Shown: positions 21,901 to 33,010, counted from the first letter of the stretch. The stretch is DNA of 64,000 nt from Astragalus membranaceus (GCA_039519185.1 CM076846.1:128716182-128780181); one strand, 5' to 3'. The notes: generated from the sequence alone by a model not told the origin. Program-made: numbers and translations.

Positions 21901-22050
21901 TCACAAAGGCTCTTGAGAGATCCACCTCTTAAACATTTCAAAGCATTCTTTTGGCTTGTAGTACTCTGGGTCGATGTGACTAGCTCCCAGCAATGCACCC
22001 ACATACATGTTCAATAAATTGTTTCCCAATTTTCCAAATAATTAGTCATA
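21901..22050 (-). pseudogene. Exon-like minus-strand segment of unknown origin
   Basis: The reverse complement gives an open stretch LFGKLGNNLLNMYVGALLGA followed by SHIDPEYYKPKECFEMFKRW and ISQEPL, ending in TGA (21901-21903). Composition and length look like a real terminal exon. A possible upstream exon is at about 22077-22220 (reading IPIGEQQ or SDRRATTPNFGGG depending on frame). I do not recognise the family. It may be a gene fragment carried by the surrounding CACTA/MULE sequence. Confidence 0.35.
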
Positions 22051-22279
22051 AATAAATATGATATACTTGCCTTCACAGTGGCAAAAGTGATATAGTCGGA
22101 GGAAATCAATGTGGAGATTTTTTTTGCTAAGTGAGGTTCTTCTGATTTGGATTGTTTATTGCTGACAGTGCATCCGCCACCAAAGTTAGGTGTTGTTGCT
22201 CTCCTATCGGAATAAGACAAGGATCATATTCCCTAGGTTTAAATTTGATAAATTCGTAGTCATTTATTTTTTTGTCAAA

Positions 22280-22400
22280 CAGATTTATCTTTATAATTCC
22301 GCTATTGATTATTCAACAACGGATTTATCTATTTAAAAGGTAAATCTGTTGTTAATTATTCAACAACGGATTTATCTATTAAATAGATAAATCCGTTTAT
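22280..22400. repeat. Inverted ACGGATTTATCTATT repeats, left of the MULE transposase
   Basis: Direct and inverted copies of ACGGATTTATCTATT occur here and again at 23460-23640 on the other side of the transposase remnant. They bracket it like subterminal repeats of one element. Confidence 0.65.
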
Positions 22401-22558
22401 GTATTTTTCTGTTTATATATTTACTTAAATTTTTTTAAAATAAATCAGATATGGATACGGATGAGTATTCCGTTCTTGATAGATACATCAGAGGTATATT
22501 TTAATTAATTATTTTATGATTTTTTAGTGTATTATTTGTCACAATAACTAACTAAAAA

Positions 22559-23449
22559 TTGTTTATTTTGTATGTATTTCGTACACGTGACGATGTTGTA
22601 CGTTGGGCTAGAGAGGTTGGAAAAGCCAACAGAGTCGTCATAATAATCCTTAGATCAGAGAGATTTAACGGTAAAGAGGGGACGAAAGATAAAATTATTT
22701 TTGATTGCGAAAAAAGTGGAAAAAACACCAGTGTAGTAGGCACAAGTTGTTGTAGAGTGAATTCATCAAAAAAATACAATTGTCCTTTCAAGCTGAGAGA
22801 TACACCTATGGTTGATGTTGGGGGTTGGAATGTGAGGGTTATTTGTGGACTCCACACATGAGCTGCTTAAAACGTTAATCAGTACCTCATTCTTTGGGTG
22901 GTTAACAAAGGAGGAGTGAGATATGGTGGATGAACACACCAAACTGAAGGTTGCACCAAAAGACAGTTTGGTCGCATTGAAGGAGAGATTTGTTGGAAAT
23001 TTGACATCTATGTTCCAGTTGTATAGACAGCGTCGCATGTACCGGTCGAGACTGAAAGGTCCTAGAACAGAGATACAAGAGCTTATGAGAATGATATAAT
23101 CTGAGAAGTATTTGTGTTGCAGCAGGAAAAGTGAGAACACAAATGTTGTCAGTGACATCATGTGGGCACATTCCAGTTCTATCATCTTATTCAGATTGTT
23201 TTCTAGGGTTCTGATTCTGGACAACACGTACAAGACCAACAAATACAGAATACCTCTTTGAATTTACTTTGTGAGTGGCATATAACCAAGAATGTGAAAG
23301 CAAAGTGTAAGGAGTATGTGAAGAAGGATAGGCAATCCTCAGTGATCAAACTTTGGTACAATATTATTGAATCACCTGGCGAGGTTGAGTACTCACAATG
23401 GTTGCAAGTATTTGAGCAGTCATGTGTCGATTTACCTAGTTGCAAGTAG
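22559..23449 (+). pseudogene. MULE transposase gene remnant
   Basis: The first part (22559-22861) reads F.TRDDVVRWAREVGKANRV with RSERFNGKEG and the Cys-containing FDCEKSGKN...YNCPFKLRDTPM, ending in VICGLHT. This is the N-terminal FAR1-like zinc domain of a plant MULE transposase. A second part (about 22924-23250) runs from LKVAPKDSL to the catalytic-region motif LILDNTYKTNKYRIPL. A third part (23258-23449) reads LLCEWHITKNVKAKC and ends near VFEQSCVDLPSCK, matching the C.(W/F)HI.KNV region. Frameshifts and stops separate the parts. The sequence between DNTYKTN and CEWHI, which should hold the second catalytic Asp, is missing. The gene is dead. Confidence 0.8.
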
Positions 23450-23459
23450 TTGAAAAATG

Positions 23460-23640
23460 CACAACGGGTTTATCTATTAAAAACATAAATCTGTTGTGTA
23501 TTTTTCAACTACGAATTTATCTACTTAAAACATAAATCTGTTGTTGTGAAAATAATACAAATGAATTTATCTTTTTAATAGATAAATCCGTTTTTAAAGT
23601 TTTTAACTACGGATTTATCATTCAATAGATAAATCCATAT
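23460..23640. repeat. Inverted GGATTTATC repeats, right of the MULE transposase
   Basis: Copies of (A)CGGATTTATCTATT and AATAGATAAATCCGT matching those at 22280-22400. No clear terminal inverted repeat or target duplication was found around the pair. Confidence 0.65.
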
Positions 23641-23781
23641 ACAATTTTAATTAAGGGTATAATTGACATTTCACTATGTGGGGGAGGGGGGTATGGAAGC
23701 CATGTGTGGGGGTATAAAAATCTCCACCCTTTTCTAAAACCATCTTTCTCCACCCTTTTGTTTTCCAGAGCTACTGCCCTA

Positions 23782-23993
23782 TTGTCTGTAATCGGATCGC
23801 CCCGTTGTCTGTAATCGGATCGCCCTGTTGTCTGTAATCGGATCGCCCTGTTGTCTGTAATCGGATCGCCCCAGAGCTACTGCCCTGTTGTCTGTAATCG
23901 GATCGCCCCATTGTCTGTAATCGGATCGCCCCAGAGCTACTGCCCTGTTGTCTGTAATCGGATCGCCCTGTTGTCTGTAATCGGATCGCCCCG
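23782..23993 (+). repeat. 23-bp minisatellite with higher-order structure
   Basis: Eight near-identical copies of TTGTCTGTAATCGGATCGCC occur. They are grouped 4+2+2, and each group is preceded by AGAGCTACTGCCCT (23767, 23872, 23933). Confidence 0.92.
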
Positions 23994-24196
23994 TCTCATT
24001 GGGCCCGAGTTGTATGTGGGTTTGGGCTTTTGTCCCACTTTGTTAATTCAAATGCATCTATTCGACCAAGAAAAAAACAAGAAAGCTAACTTTTATTTTT
24101 AACCATTCTTCTTAATTTTTTTTGTCATAAAACCATTCTTCTTTTTAAAAGGGATCTCAGACATTCTTATTCTTATCATAATTCAAACTTCAAATA

Positions 24197-24463
24197 GGAT
24201 TAAATATGTTTTTGTTCCTATAAAATTTGAGCTTTTTTGTTTTAGTTCCTTAAAATTTTTCACTTACTTTAGTCCCGAGTTTTCTTTTTGAAGCACTATA
24301 AAACGTCATAAAAAGTGCTATTAAAATTCATGAAGTGCTATTAAAAATCGTGAGAGACTAAAATTGATTATGAAAAATTTGGGAGACCCAAAATAGGTAA
24401 AAATATTTTAAATGACTTAAATTAAAAAACCTAAATTTTATAGGGGAAAAAAATATTTGACCC
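24197..24463. mobile_element. Mutator-type MITE, 267 bp
   Basis: The ends are GGATTAAATATGTTTTTG and, inverted, GGGTCAAATATTTTTTTC. Inner parts CCTATAAAATTT match in inverse. The flanks CTTCAAATA (24188-24196) and TTTCAAATA (24464-24472) form a 9-bp duplication with one difference. This terminal sequence is a common legume MITE type. Confidence 0.8.
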
Positions 24464-24472
24464 TTTCAAATA

Positions 24473-24972
24473 TCTTCCTTTGTTTTGCTGTTCACTTTGC
24501 CTCGCAAGCCGCCTACATTTTTTGTACAACCACTTTTAAGCCTGTGGAGTAATATCTAAGGAATGTAATGCATGTATTTAAAACATTAATATTAATGTGT
24601 GCTGTTTATTTGTTATTTCATCTAATAGACCAAAAAACATTAATATTATTGTATTGGTAACATTTTATATACCACAGCTTTTTTTGGAAGAATATATACT
24701 CTAACTGAAACTTAACTTGTAAAGTTTTGCACAATTGGCATGGAACTGTTGTTTTCCAATTGAAAATTTGAAGGAATTTGAGGCGAAAAGAATCTCTATG
24801 AAAAAGATAAGCATTCAGTTTAATACGAATTTATTGTCAAAAAAAAGTTTTGTACGAATTTGCCAATTTAAATAGTGAGAATTATGTAACCCATACGAGA
24901 CTATAACACCATTTTGTTAACCAGGCAATCCTAAAGGTTGTATTAGTTTGTACTTTTTTTTGTATTAGTATT
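24473..24972. other. No recognisable feature
   Basis: AT-rich spacer without supported frames or repeats. Confidence 0.5.
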
Positions 24973-24990
24973 AGTTTGTACTTTAGAATA

Positions 24991-25193
24991 CCAACAATGG
25001 TTGACCCGAGCACTAACTGGGTTTGGATATCATCTTAAAGTCTAGTGTTCGAGTCATAGTGTGACAAAAACTTTATTGGGAGATAAGAATCTCACAGACC
25101 GATAAAACTGAGTAAAGATGTAGCCAGTTAGCTTCTTTGACGTAGATTAATTATCGATAAAATCGGTGGATACTAACCATTAACATGAAAAAA
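24991..25193 (+). mobile_element. SINE with 18-bp target duplication
   Basis: AGTTTGTACTTTAGAATA flanks the element at 24973-24990 and 25194-25211 without mismatch. The body starts CCAACAATGGTTGACCCGAG, has a box B-like GTGTTCGAGTC, and ends ACATGAAAAA. Length 203 bp. Confidence 0.85.
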
Positions 25194-25394
25194 AGTTTGT
25201 ACTTTAGAATATTTTCATATGATCGAGAGCAGATATGATTGCTATAATTTCTGGTGACCTTAGATGTAGTTTACGAACACTTAAAAATTATCACTATCAT
25301 AGCAATTGACTAAATTTGAAGCTTTTTTTTGTACAAACACTAAATCTGAAGTATAAAGATATATAAGAATTTGCTTTATAAAAATTAATGACAA

Positions 25395-25558
25395 ATACTT
25401 TGGTCCTTTAACCATTTGGTCCTGGGTTCGATCTCTGGCCGGTGCGTATGGAAAAACATTTGTTGGGAGAGGTAAACCCCTTAAATGGATCTCAGATACC
25501 TCGAATGATTAGTCTCTACAGTCGCCGTGGAGGATACATTGGTTTGCCACAAAAAAAC
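25395..25558 (+). mobile_element. SINE with 11-bp target duplication
   Basis: ATTAATGACAA flanks the element at 25384-25394 and 25559-25569. Box B GGGTTCGATCTC is clear, and the 3' end is GCCACAAAAAAAC. The 3' body (TTGTTGGGAGAGG...CCTCGAATGATTAGTCT) recurs at 60865-60960. Confidence 0.88.
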
Positions 25559-25879
25559 ATTAATGACAAGATATCTTAAAAATATTTTAAAAATATAAAC
25601 ATCGTGAAGTCTCCGGTGGGCCCCTCCCACTGTTTTGGCTCCAAGCCCCCTACCACCCCCACCCCTTCTTTTTTTTAATCCCTCCTCCCCCTTTTTAATT
25701 CCTCCTCCCCTTTTTTTCATACTTTTATCTAAAGTGTGATGTTAGGCAGCGTGTTTTGAGATACTTTAGAGTCCGAAAAAAATTAATTGTTCACATATGC
25801 AAAGTGTGTTTCTCAGTAACCGGTTTGTTGAAATAAAATAGTAATTTCGCAATAAAGTACGTAAAGTGCAATGCTTAAC

Positions 25880-26046
25880 TGTTCAAATACGCAAGTCAGC
25901 CAAATCAGTTACAAAAGAATATGCAAGCAAGGGAGAGAGAAAGAGTAGAAGGATCCGAGTATCCAATGTGAGGCTACAAGATATTATATATAGGAGTGAG
26001 GGATATTGGGATTCGGTATGGAATGAATGATGTCGGTATTTCCCTA
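25880..26046 (+). mobile_element. Ty3/gypsy element, 5' LTR, left part
   Basis: Similar to 60550-60690, the 3' LTR of the same decayed element. Examples are GCAAGGGAGAGA, GGATCCGAGTATCCA, GTGTGAGGCTA and GGTATGGAATGAATGATG. The start is uncertain. It is interrupted at 26047 by an LTR element and continues at 31044. Confidence 0.65.
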
Positions 26047-26684
26047 TATCATAAATTTTGTGATATTTCAAAAGTTTTTAAATGAAATAATAATTGTATT
26101 GAAAACAATTTTATATTATATTATTTTACCGAGAGTTTTGACTTGATCAATATTTAAAATTTAATTTATTTTTTTTTCCAAAGTTTTCATATTATTTCTC
26201 TTTCGGAATAAGTCAAATATTATCTCTCAGTTCAAAACAAGTCTACATTCATTTACTTAAAAGTGTCCATGTTCATTACTTGCTCATCACTCACCACTTA
26301 CACCTTTTTAGGGAGTTGTTATAGGCTCCTATTTTGACCGACTTGAAAACACAAAGCACTTTGGATAGAGAATATGAAAAACAACCAGAATTCTAAATCA
26401 CTACTCTCTTCTTTCTTCCTGGGTTGATCTCCTGAAACACAATATTTCCACTTCTTGCCAGTTCGGATACCTCGATCGCTACTGTGATTCGGGACGAGAC
26501 CGGTTGTATCCTCGGGGGATTTGCGCTTTTGAGGCGGATAAATCCTTAAGGACGCGTCTCATGACCCCTCCGGTTGTTTTCTATAATGTTTATTGTTATG
26601 CAGGTTTATAATCAAGGACTCATTGGCGATGGTCGTTCATGTTCGGTTCATTCGCCGTTGCAGTATCAGGCACTATCTACAACA
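26047..26684 (+). repeat. LARD-like element, 5' LTR
   Basis: 638 bp, ends CACTATCTACAACA. It holds the uninterrupted site CTCATCACTCACCACTTACA at 26283-26302 that corresponds to the MITE insertion point in the other LTR. Confidence 0.85.
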
Positions 26685-29600
26685 ATCATAAGGATTTATG
26701 CCTGTTAAATTTGAAGTCACGAAGTGCCTGGTCATGTTTTCGATCTTCGTTGATTTTTCTAATTGTATTGTCTTGCCAATTCTCTTCTTCCAAATTTTCA
26801 ATATATATATTTTCTCCGAATTTTGGAAACCACACAAAAGAACGTTGTGTTATTTTTACTTCTTAATATCTACTCAGCTACTATGGCATGTGTGACGCGT
26901 TTGAAAGAGAAAAGAGGAAAAGCAAAAACACGAGATTCTAACTACATCGTATAAAACAACAAAGTTGACTCTGAGTCCTTCGTTTTGGCTTGAGCTTGGC
27001 AGACCAATTATGCAACTTTTGAATGTGAGTTGAAACAAAATCTCACAGTGCATAAATGAGTAGTGTGCTTCTACAAGGTATGTTTCCTGACTATCCTGAT
27101 GAATTTGAGTTGACATCTCTAGTAATCGTGTGAATTAGGGACCATTTGTGCCACACTACTGCACAATTTTGATTGAATAAATCTAGGTCATAAAGTGGAA
27201 ATTTCCTAGACAAAGTACATATTCAGTTTTGTTTTGCAGAGGGAAAAATTGATTCTTTATAGTTTGGAAAATGAGACCTAGGATGACATTGTGATGCAAG
27301 TCAATGGTGTTATTGATTATGTTGTCTGATAACTTAGAATTTAAACCTTATATTGTTAATGGGATACTCTAAAGATTATTCCTTTAAGTTGTTAATGTTC
27401 AGTATAGAAACTCCGTAGATTTGGTACTTATTTGGTTATTCTACTCTTGAATGCTTTTGAGCGTTTTTAAGTGTTCTACCATGATCATCTGACAATGTTG
27501 TGGTAACCGTTTTTAATATTCATGTTAAGAAATTCCTGATGAATATGATGCTTGTGGTCTTTATTTTATGAAACACAAGACTTAGTAAATGCTTGTTAAT
27601 GTTTGAAATAGCTAGTAAAATTAACCTTCTTGTTATCTAGCAAAATTTTAAAAATACGTATGTGATATTTATGTTTAGAGATATCTTCAAGACATGCGTA
27701 AGCATGAGTTTTATATTGTCAAAACTAAAAAGTCTTATTTTACAAATATTATACTATTATATTATTAAAATTGTTTTAAACTGTGGGTTTGCTTTTGGCA
27801 ACTACATAAGAGTGAGGTATTTAATTTCCTTGATGTGCTCAGTATTATAATGTGATAAATATTTTTTATATGTGTGTTTTCATTCAATTGATTCTCATGT
27901 TCAAGAGACTGAATCCATAAGTTTAGAGTGGCAAAATTGGGATTTTGCTCATTAAAGTTATTCTATCGCTTGAGATTCTATCTTCATTATGAGTATGATT
28001 ACATCTTTGTCAGATTTAATTATTGATATTTCATTGTCAATTTTCTTATTGCTTATGTATTGATGGTTGTACAAATGATGTGATTATTTATAATAAATAA
28101 ATTTTGTCTTCTAACTTTGATGTGAAAGGCATACTACAAATAAGTGTAATTTGCGGTGCTAGTTCGTAAGGAAGTATAGTAGTATAATAATGCTATGACC
28201 AAAATATTAGTTTGAGATACTTCTTTTGAAGTTTAGATGCTTTGGCGCTAAACCACTGAATATCATTTATGATTTTAACACTTAGTCAAAAGAAAAATAG
28301 AGACAAACTTAATGCACTATTTGAGTATGTATACTAATTTTCTTGGAATGAAAAAAAATATTGCAAGGCTTTTACTTTATCAATTTATTAGGTTTAATGT
28401 AATCATGGTGTTTGTATTATGAAATGTGAATTATTTGCAATTGTTATATTGTTCTTTATATCACAATGATACAGTAATGATATATGTGAAATTGAGATTG
28501 ATTCTATCGGAGGAATTATATGTGCACAAATATGCTAATGTTTTATGGCTAATATAATACAAATTGTTTTATGTAGAGGTTTAATTTGCAAGTAATATTT
28601 CCGGTTTATTAATATGTGATGTATTACTTTTGATTTTAAAATGCAATGTTGTGTGAGGCATTGTGGGGGTTGTTCTTGGATTCACGCTTTATGTAAATTT
28701 GAATTTTTAAGTGTTCCCATGTTATGATATATTGGTAACTAGATAATTAACTCTTATGAGAAATTGTATTAGAGGCATGCAGTAGGTGTGATGAGATTTA
28801 ATCTTTAATACGAAATTGAAATATTTTAGATGAGAATCTCCTTTTGACATGTTCAAGTGACAGACTATAACAAGTCTTTTAGATTCATAGATAACATGGA
28901 TAATTATCAGTTATAAGCATTTTCTTTTTGATATATGTGGTATACACATTTTGAGATCACTTACTAATATGTGAATGTATGAAACATTATTAACGTACTT
29001 ATGAAATTTTATAAATATTTATGGAAATGTAGTCGCTTAGAAATCATTTAAGCAGACTTGTATGCATAAGTATGTTATGGAAGTGATGTGGTTTAGAAAC
29101 TATCTAAGTATTTATATATAATTATATACGGAGGAATCATAGGCTATGTTGCTATATATAGTGAATATCCATTGTATTTTAATAATACTATGATGATAGC
29201 CGAGTTTGATTTACATGAGAATAAATCTAAAAGTGGATTTATTTAATTTTTCACCATGGATGGTTGTCGCTTAGAAATCCTCTAAGTAGACTTGGATAAT
29301 TACCTTATAGAGATTGAGGTTATTACACAAAGATGTATGAGATTGAGTTTATTACTCAAAACTTTGAGATATATGAGATTAATTGACTAAGAGACGTCTT
29401 GGTCAATATTTCTTTATGGAAGAAATTTTGCGTCTTTCATAGTTGTGTTAAGTAGCTACTAAACGAGAAGGACTGTGTCCTTAATTTATGTGAAATCGGA
29501 AGTGATTCTGATCAATCTTCTGAAAAACCCCTTGGGAAGAAATTAATTTGTGAAACATCGAGGGGAATGAGACTTAAGTCAATTGAAATTAAGAAATGAT

Positions 29601-30183
29601 GGTAACCCAACCTTTGTGATTAGAGATCCCATGAAGAATGTTCAATGTGGTAAAAACAAGTCGCTTGATACTGCTAGCACTAAAATTAGTTCAAGTAATT
29701 AATTCTATTCTTGTCCTTTCATATGGTGTTATGGTGTTATTGTGAAAGTGTTAGACTGCAAGGTTAAGAGGATAAGCTTTAAGCTTTTAATGATTATCAT
29801 AGCCCTTATGAGTGGTATATGATCACTTGCAGCATATACTTGATGAAATCACCTATATGAGTGTCAAGTGGGGCCGCTTGCATGAGATCCTGGCGAGATC
29901 TCTAGAGCACTCATGAATACCGAGCACGCGCACGGTCTAGTAAAGCAAAACGGCGGAAACAACAAGAATTGTGGGGGTGTAATGTGATGGTAAAACCTCT
30001 AACATACAATATATGTCTTGGGTTCCATAGCTTACTAAACCAATTCACTGTATGTTAAGTTTTATCTGTCTAGAGGACTGGTTCCATAGTTTGCTATACA
30101 GATCCGGTGCATTACATCTACGATGATAACACAGGAAACTTATTTTTTATATTCTTTTCTAACTTTTGAAATATGTGGAGGAT
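26685..30183 (+). other. Interior of the LARD-like element
   Basis: AT-rich with no frame above about 80 codons that resembles a protein. GTCGCTTAGAAATC(C/A)T occurs near 29031 and 29268 with AGACTTG after each. A GC-richer conserved-looking block at about 29870-30125 (GGTTCCATAG(C/T)TT...CTA twice) precedes the polypurine tract. Confidence 0.7.
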
Positions 30184-31043
30184 TGTTGTAAATTTTGTGA
30201 TATTTAAAAAGTTTTTAAATGAAATAATAATTGTATTGAAAACAATTTTATTATATTATTTTACTGAGAGAGTTTTGACTTGATCAATATTTAGAATTTA
30301 ATTTATCTCTTTTTTTCAAAGTTTTCCTATTATTTCTCTTTTGGAATAAGTCAAATATTATCTCTTAGTTCAAAACAAGTCTACATTTATTCACTTAAAA
30401 GTGTCCATGTTCATTACTTGCTCATCACTCACCACCAGTGGCGGACCCAGGACCCCGGGGTCAGGGGTGTCAAATTTTTTAAGGCCAGTGTTAAATGAGT
30501 ACAAAACTTGGTCTATTAGTGCAATTTAAAATTTTTAGGGGGTTCAAAATCAAAATTTCAAGAGATTTAGACTATTTATATAGGGTAATAAGTGCAAAAA
30601 AAATTTCCAGGGGTTCAACTGAACCCCCTGGTAACAAGCCAGGTCCGCCACTGCTCACCACTAACACCTTTTTAGGGAGTTGTTATAGACTCCTATTTTG
30701 ACTGACTTGAAAACACAGAGCACTTTGGATAGAGAATATGAAAAACAACCAGAATTCTAAATCACTCTTCTTTCTTCCTGGGTTGATCTCCTGAAACACA
30801 ATATTTCCATTTCTTGCCAGTTCGGATACCTCGATCGCTACTATGATTCGGGACGAGACCGGTTGTATCCTCGGGGGATTTGCGCTTTTGAGGCGGATAA
30901 ATCCTTAAGGACGCATCTCACGACCCCTCCGGTTGTTTTCTATAATGTTTATTGTTTTGCAGGTTTATAACCAAGGACTCGTTGCCGATGGTCGCTCATG
31001 TTCGGTTCATTCGCCGTTGCAGTATCAGGCACTATATACAACA
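30184..31043 (+). repeat. LARD-like element, 3' LTR (with MITE)
   Basis: 860 bp including a 218-bp MITE and its 8-bp duplication, so about 634 bp otherwise. It starts TGTTGTAAATTTTG and ends TATATACAACA. It is highly similar to the 5' LTR, for example the shared GATACCTCGATCGCTACT(G/A)TG and GGGGGATTTGCGCTTTTGAGG. Confidence 0.88.
30436..30653. mobile_element. hAT-type MITE, 218 bp
   Basis: The terminal inverted repeat is CAGTGGCGGACC at both ends. The 8-bp duplication CTCACCAC lies at 30428-30435 and 30654-30661. The paralogous 5' LTR (26290) has a single CTCACCAC and no insert, a direct empty site. No coding content. The 8-bp duplication places it in the hAT superfamily. Confidence 0.92.
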
Positions 31044-31194
31044 CCCTATATGTAATTATGTTCCCTTATTCCCCTACTTGAAGCTTCTTTCTCATTCTAT
31101 CATCATTGTTATATTCCTTCCTTTGGAAGTTGATTTCTCTCTCAGTTTAATAAAATAGTACGGTTTCCCTTGCAAACTAGTTGTGCTCTTTATA
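31044..31194 (+). mobile_element. Ty3/gypsy element, 5' LTR, right part
   Basis: This continues the LTR after the LARD insertion: TGTAATTATGTTCCCTTATTCC, GAAGTTGATTTCTCTC, AGTTTAATAAAATAGTACGG and CTAGTTGTGCTCTTTATA all match 60699-60820. It is followed by TTTGGTGCTTTCATTATCAC (31195-), the usual start of the gypsy leader/primer-binding region. Confidence 0.7.
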
Positions 31195-31215
31195 TTTGGT
31201 GCTTTCATTATCACC

Positions 31216-31527
31216 GTGGCAGACAACACAAGAATGAAGGAGCTTCAAGTAGATGTGAAACGTGATGTAGAGGCAGTCGAGAAAACTCGTGTCGAGCTTC
31301 TTGCGAAGATTGACATAATGGAAGCTGTGAATTCCAACAGGTTCAACAGGATGGAAGCTGTTAACCACCCATACAAAACACAAACCACAAACCCCACATT
31401 CACCAGTAAATATGGCCCAAACACAAACAAACTTGAGTCCAAACCAAACACATCCAAAGCCAGCCTACCACCTATCAGCCACCGTCAAGAACATCTCACC
31501 AGCAAAAATGAAAATCTAGAGGGATAA
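31216..31527 (+). pseudogene. Ty3/gypsy gag N-terminus remnant
   Basis: The frame reads ADNTRMKELQVDVKRDVEAV then EKTRVELLAKIDIMEAVNSN, a charged coiled-coil N-terminus common in chromovirus-type gags. The probable start codon is GTG at 31216 (GTGGCAGACAAC), where ATG would be expected, and the next ATG is at 31234. The rest of gag is reduced to a KGLCYFCG zinc-knuckle trace at about 31526-31550. Confidence 0.65.
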
Positions 31528-32260
31528 GGGGTTATGCTACTTCTGTGGCACAATTTTTTCCCACTAGGAGCAAAACTAGTGAAAGTAAGGCCCTACAAGT
31601 ACCCACACAGTCAGAAAGAACATATTGAAAAGATTGGTCCAATAGATGTTAGATAAAGGTATAATCAAGATTAAAAAGAATCAGAAAAGTCTGGAAAAAT
31701 CCGCCTGACCAATCGCTACAAACACTAGAAAAGCAGGCTTGGTTGCACAAGTTTGTAGGATTTGACCTCCAGAGTGGATACAAACCCGATAAGGAGACAA
31801 TGGTGCTCTTTATGGCATGGTTCGAAACTCAAGTGAATTTTTTACAAAAATTGAGTGACTCGTGATACTGAGTTCCAAAAGCTGTTAAATACATGACATC
31901 GAGAAACATAGGTAGCTCTGAAAGGCTAGTATTTTGGAAGGACCGATTAATGGTGCCCTTTGAGAGTCGTTTGATTAACAAAATTCTTAAGTAGTACCAT
32001 ATATAGTTCCCTAGTGGGTGGTCACGCAGGGGTGACTCGCACCTTAGCCCGAGTGTAGGCCTAGTTCTATTAGTGCAAGATGAAACAAGATATCGAAAGG
32101 TTTGTTGAGCAATGTGTGATTTGCCAACAAGCCAAGACTTTGCACACAGAACCCCGTGGATTATTACAACCATTGCAGGGCTACCAAAACCTTTTGGATT
32201 CTGTAATTATGGTAGTGATTGATAGGCTCACAAAATATAGCCACTTTATCTCACAAAAGA
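31528..32260 (+). pseudogene. Ty3/gypsy pol remnant: RT start, RNase H end, integrase
   Basis: Traces occur in order. AKLVKVRPYKYPHSQKEHIE (RT start) is at about 31570. LEKQAWLHKFVGFDLQSGYK (RNase H end) is at about 31722. DRLMVPFESRLINKILK lies near 31940. The integrase zinc finger (GGHAG...CVICQQAK) is at 32020-32135 and the core start IMVVIDRLTKYSHFI is at 32207-32250. Most of RT and RNase H are deleted. The catalytic strand (MVVIDR) holds the first integrase Asp. A CACTA element interrupts the frame at 32261, and the frame resumes after 58587. Confidence 0.8.
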
Positions 32261-32680
32261 CATTACAAGAAAAAAGGAATTTTACATCACTTGGTGCCTA
32301 CGACTGACGCTAAAGTAGGGAGATTGGGTTTCAAAACCGGAATTTACCGTCGGGCAATACCCACCATTAAATCCACGCAACCGACGGCATCCTAACACTC
32401 CATTGCGCACCTCTCTAAATTTTGTTTCCGGCAAGTCCTAACTTTTCCCTAGTGTTGTTTCCTGCAAACTGCCTCCCAAAATAAACCCATCTTCCTTGGT
32501 TCCCCCAAATCAATCAAATCATAAAAGAAACTCATCGGATTCTTTCCTAGCTTTGGTTTGTCCAGTTCCAGAAACGGCCTGGTTGCTCACCGCTTCTCCT
32601 CCCAGCTTGTGGCGCCATTGTGGTTTCATTGCTCTCCGTTGTTGTTCTTCACCATCAGTAACTCTCTCTCTCTCTCTCTC

Positions 32681-33010
32681 TAATAGAGATAGTAGACAAC
32701 TTCGAAGAACATTCCCATGTGAATAATGCAACTTGCCCACAATAATTGTCATCAATAATTGAGAGCAATAATTGTCATCTACTTGCCCACTTGCATCTAG
32801 TTGTCCACTTGCATCTACTTGCCCACAATAATTGTTATCAATAATTGAGAGCAATAATTGTGAGCAATAATATGTAATAGAGTGCACTCTAATTTATGGT
32901 GCTCCTAGTTTCTTTCTATAAATAGGCTAGTATTGTACTTGAACAATATCAATGAAAACAGAGAATTTCTACTATGGAGAGTTCACTTCTCTCTCTATCA
33001 GTTTCTATCA
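32681..33010 (+). repeat. Copia 5' LTR (330 bp)
   Basis: Starts TAATAGAGATAGTAGAC and ends GTTTCTATCA. TATAAATA is at 32917-32924. It carries about one more copy of a short CAATAATTGTCATC / CTTGCATCTA repeat than the 300-bp 3' LTR. Confidence 0.9.

Larger units (their letters stand above)
26047..31043 (+). mobile_element. Coding-less LTR retrotransposon (LARD-like), 5.0 kb
   Basis: Two direct LTRs (26047-26684 and 30184-31043) enclose 3.5 kb of AT-rich sequence without any retroelement domain. The LTR ends are TGTTGTA...TACAACA. The 5' copy start has decayed to TATCATA. CCCTA occurs at 26042-26046 and 31044-31048 as the target duplication. TGTGGAGGAT just before the 3' LTR is a plausible polypurine tract. 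No clear primer-binding site was recognised after 26684. Size and lack of coding content fit a large retrotransposon derivative that depends on another element's enzymes. It sits in the 5' LTR of the Ty3/gypsy element. Confidence 0.85.

Noticed and set aside
23767..23993. CRISPR-like regular repeats
   Set aside because: Units are tandem without unique spacers, and the window is plant nuclear DNA.
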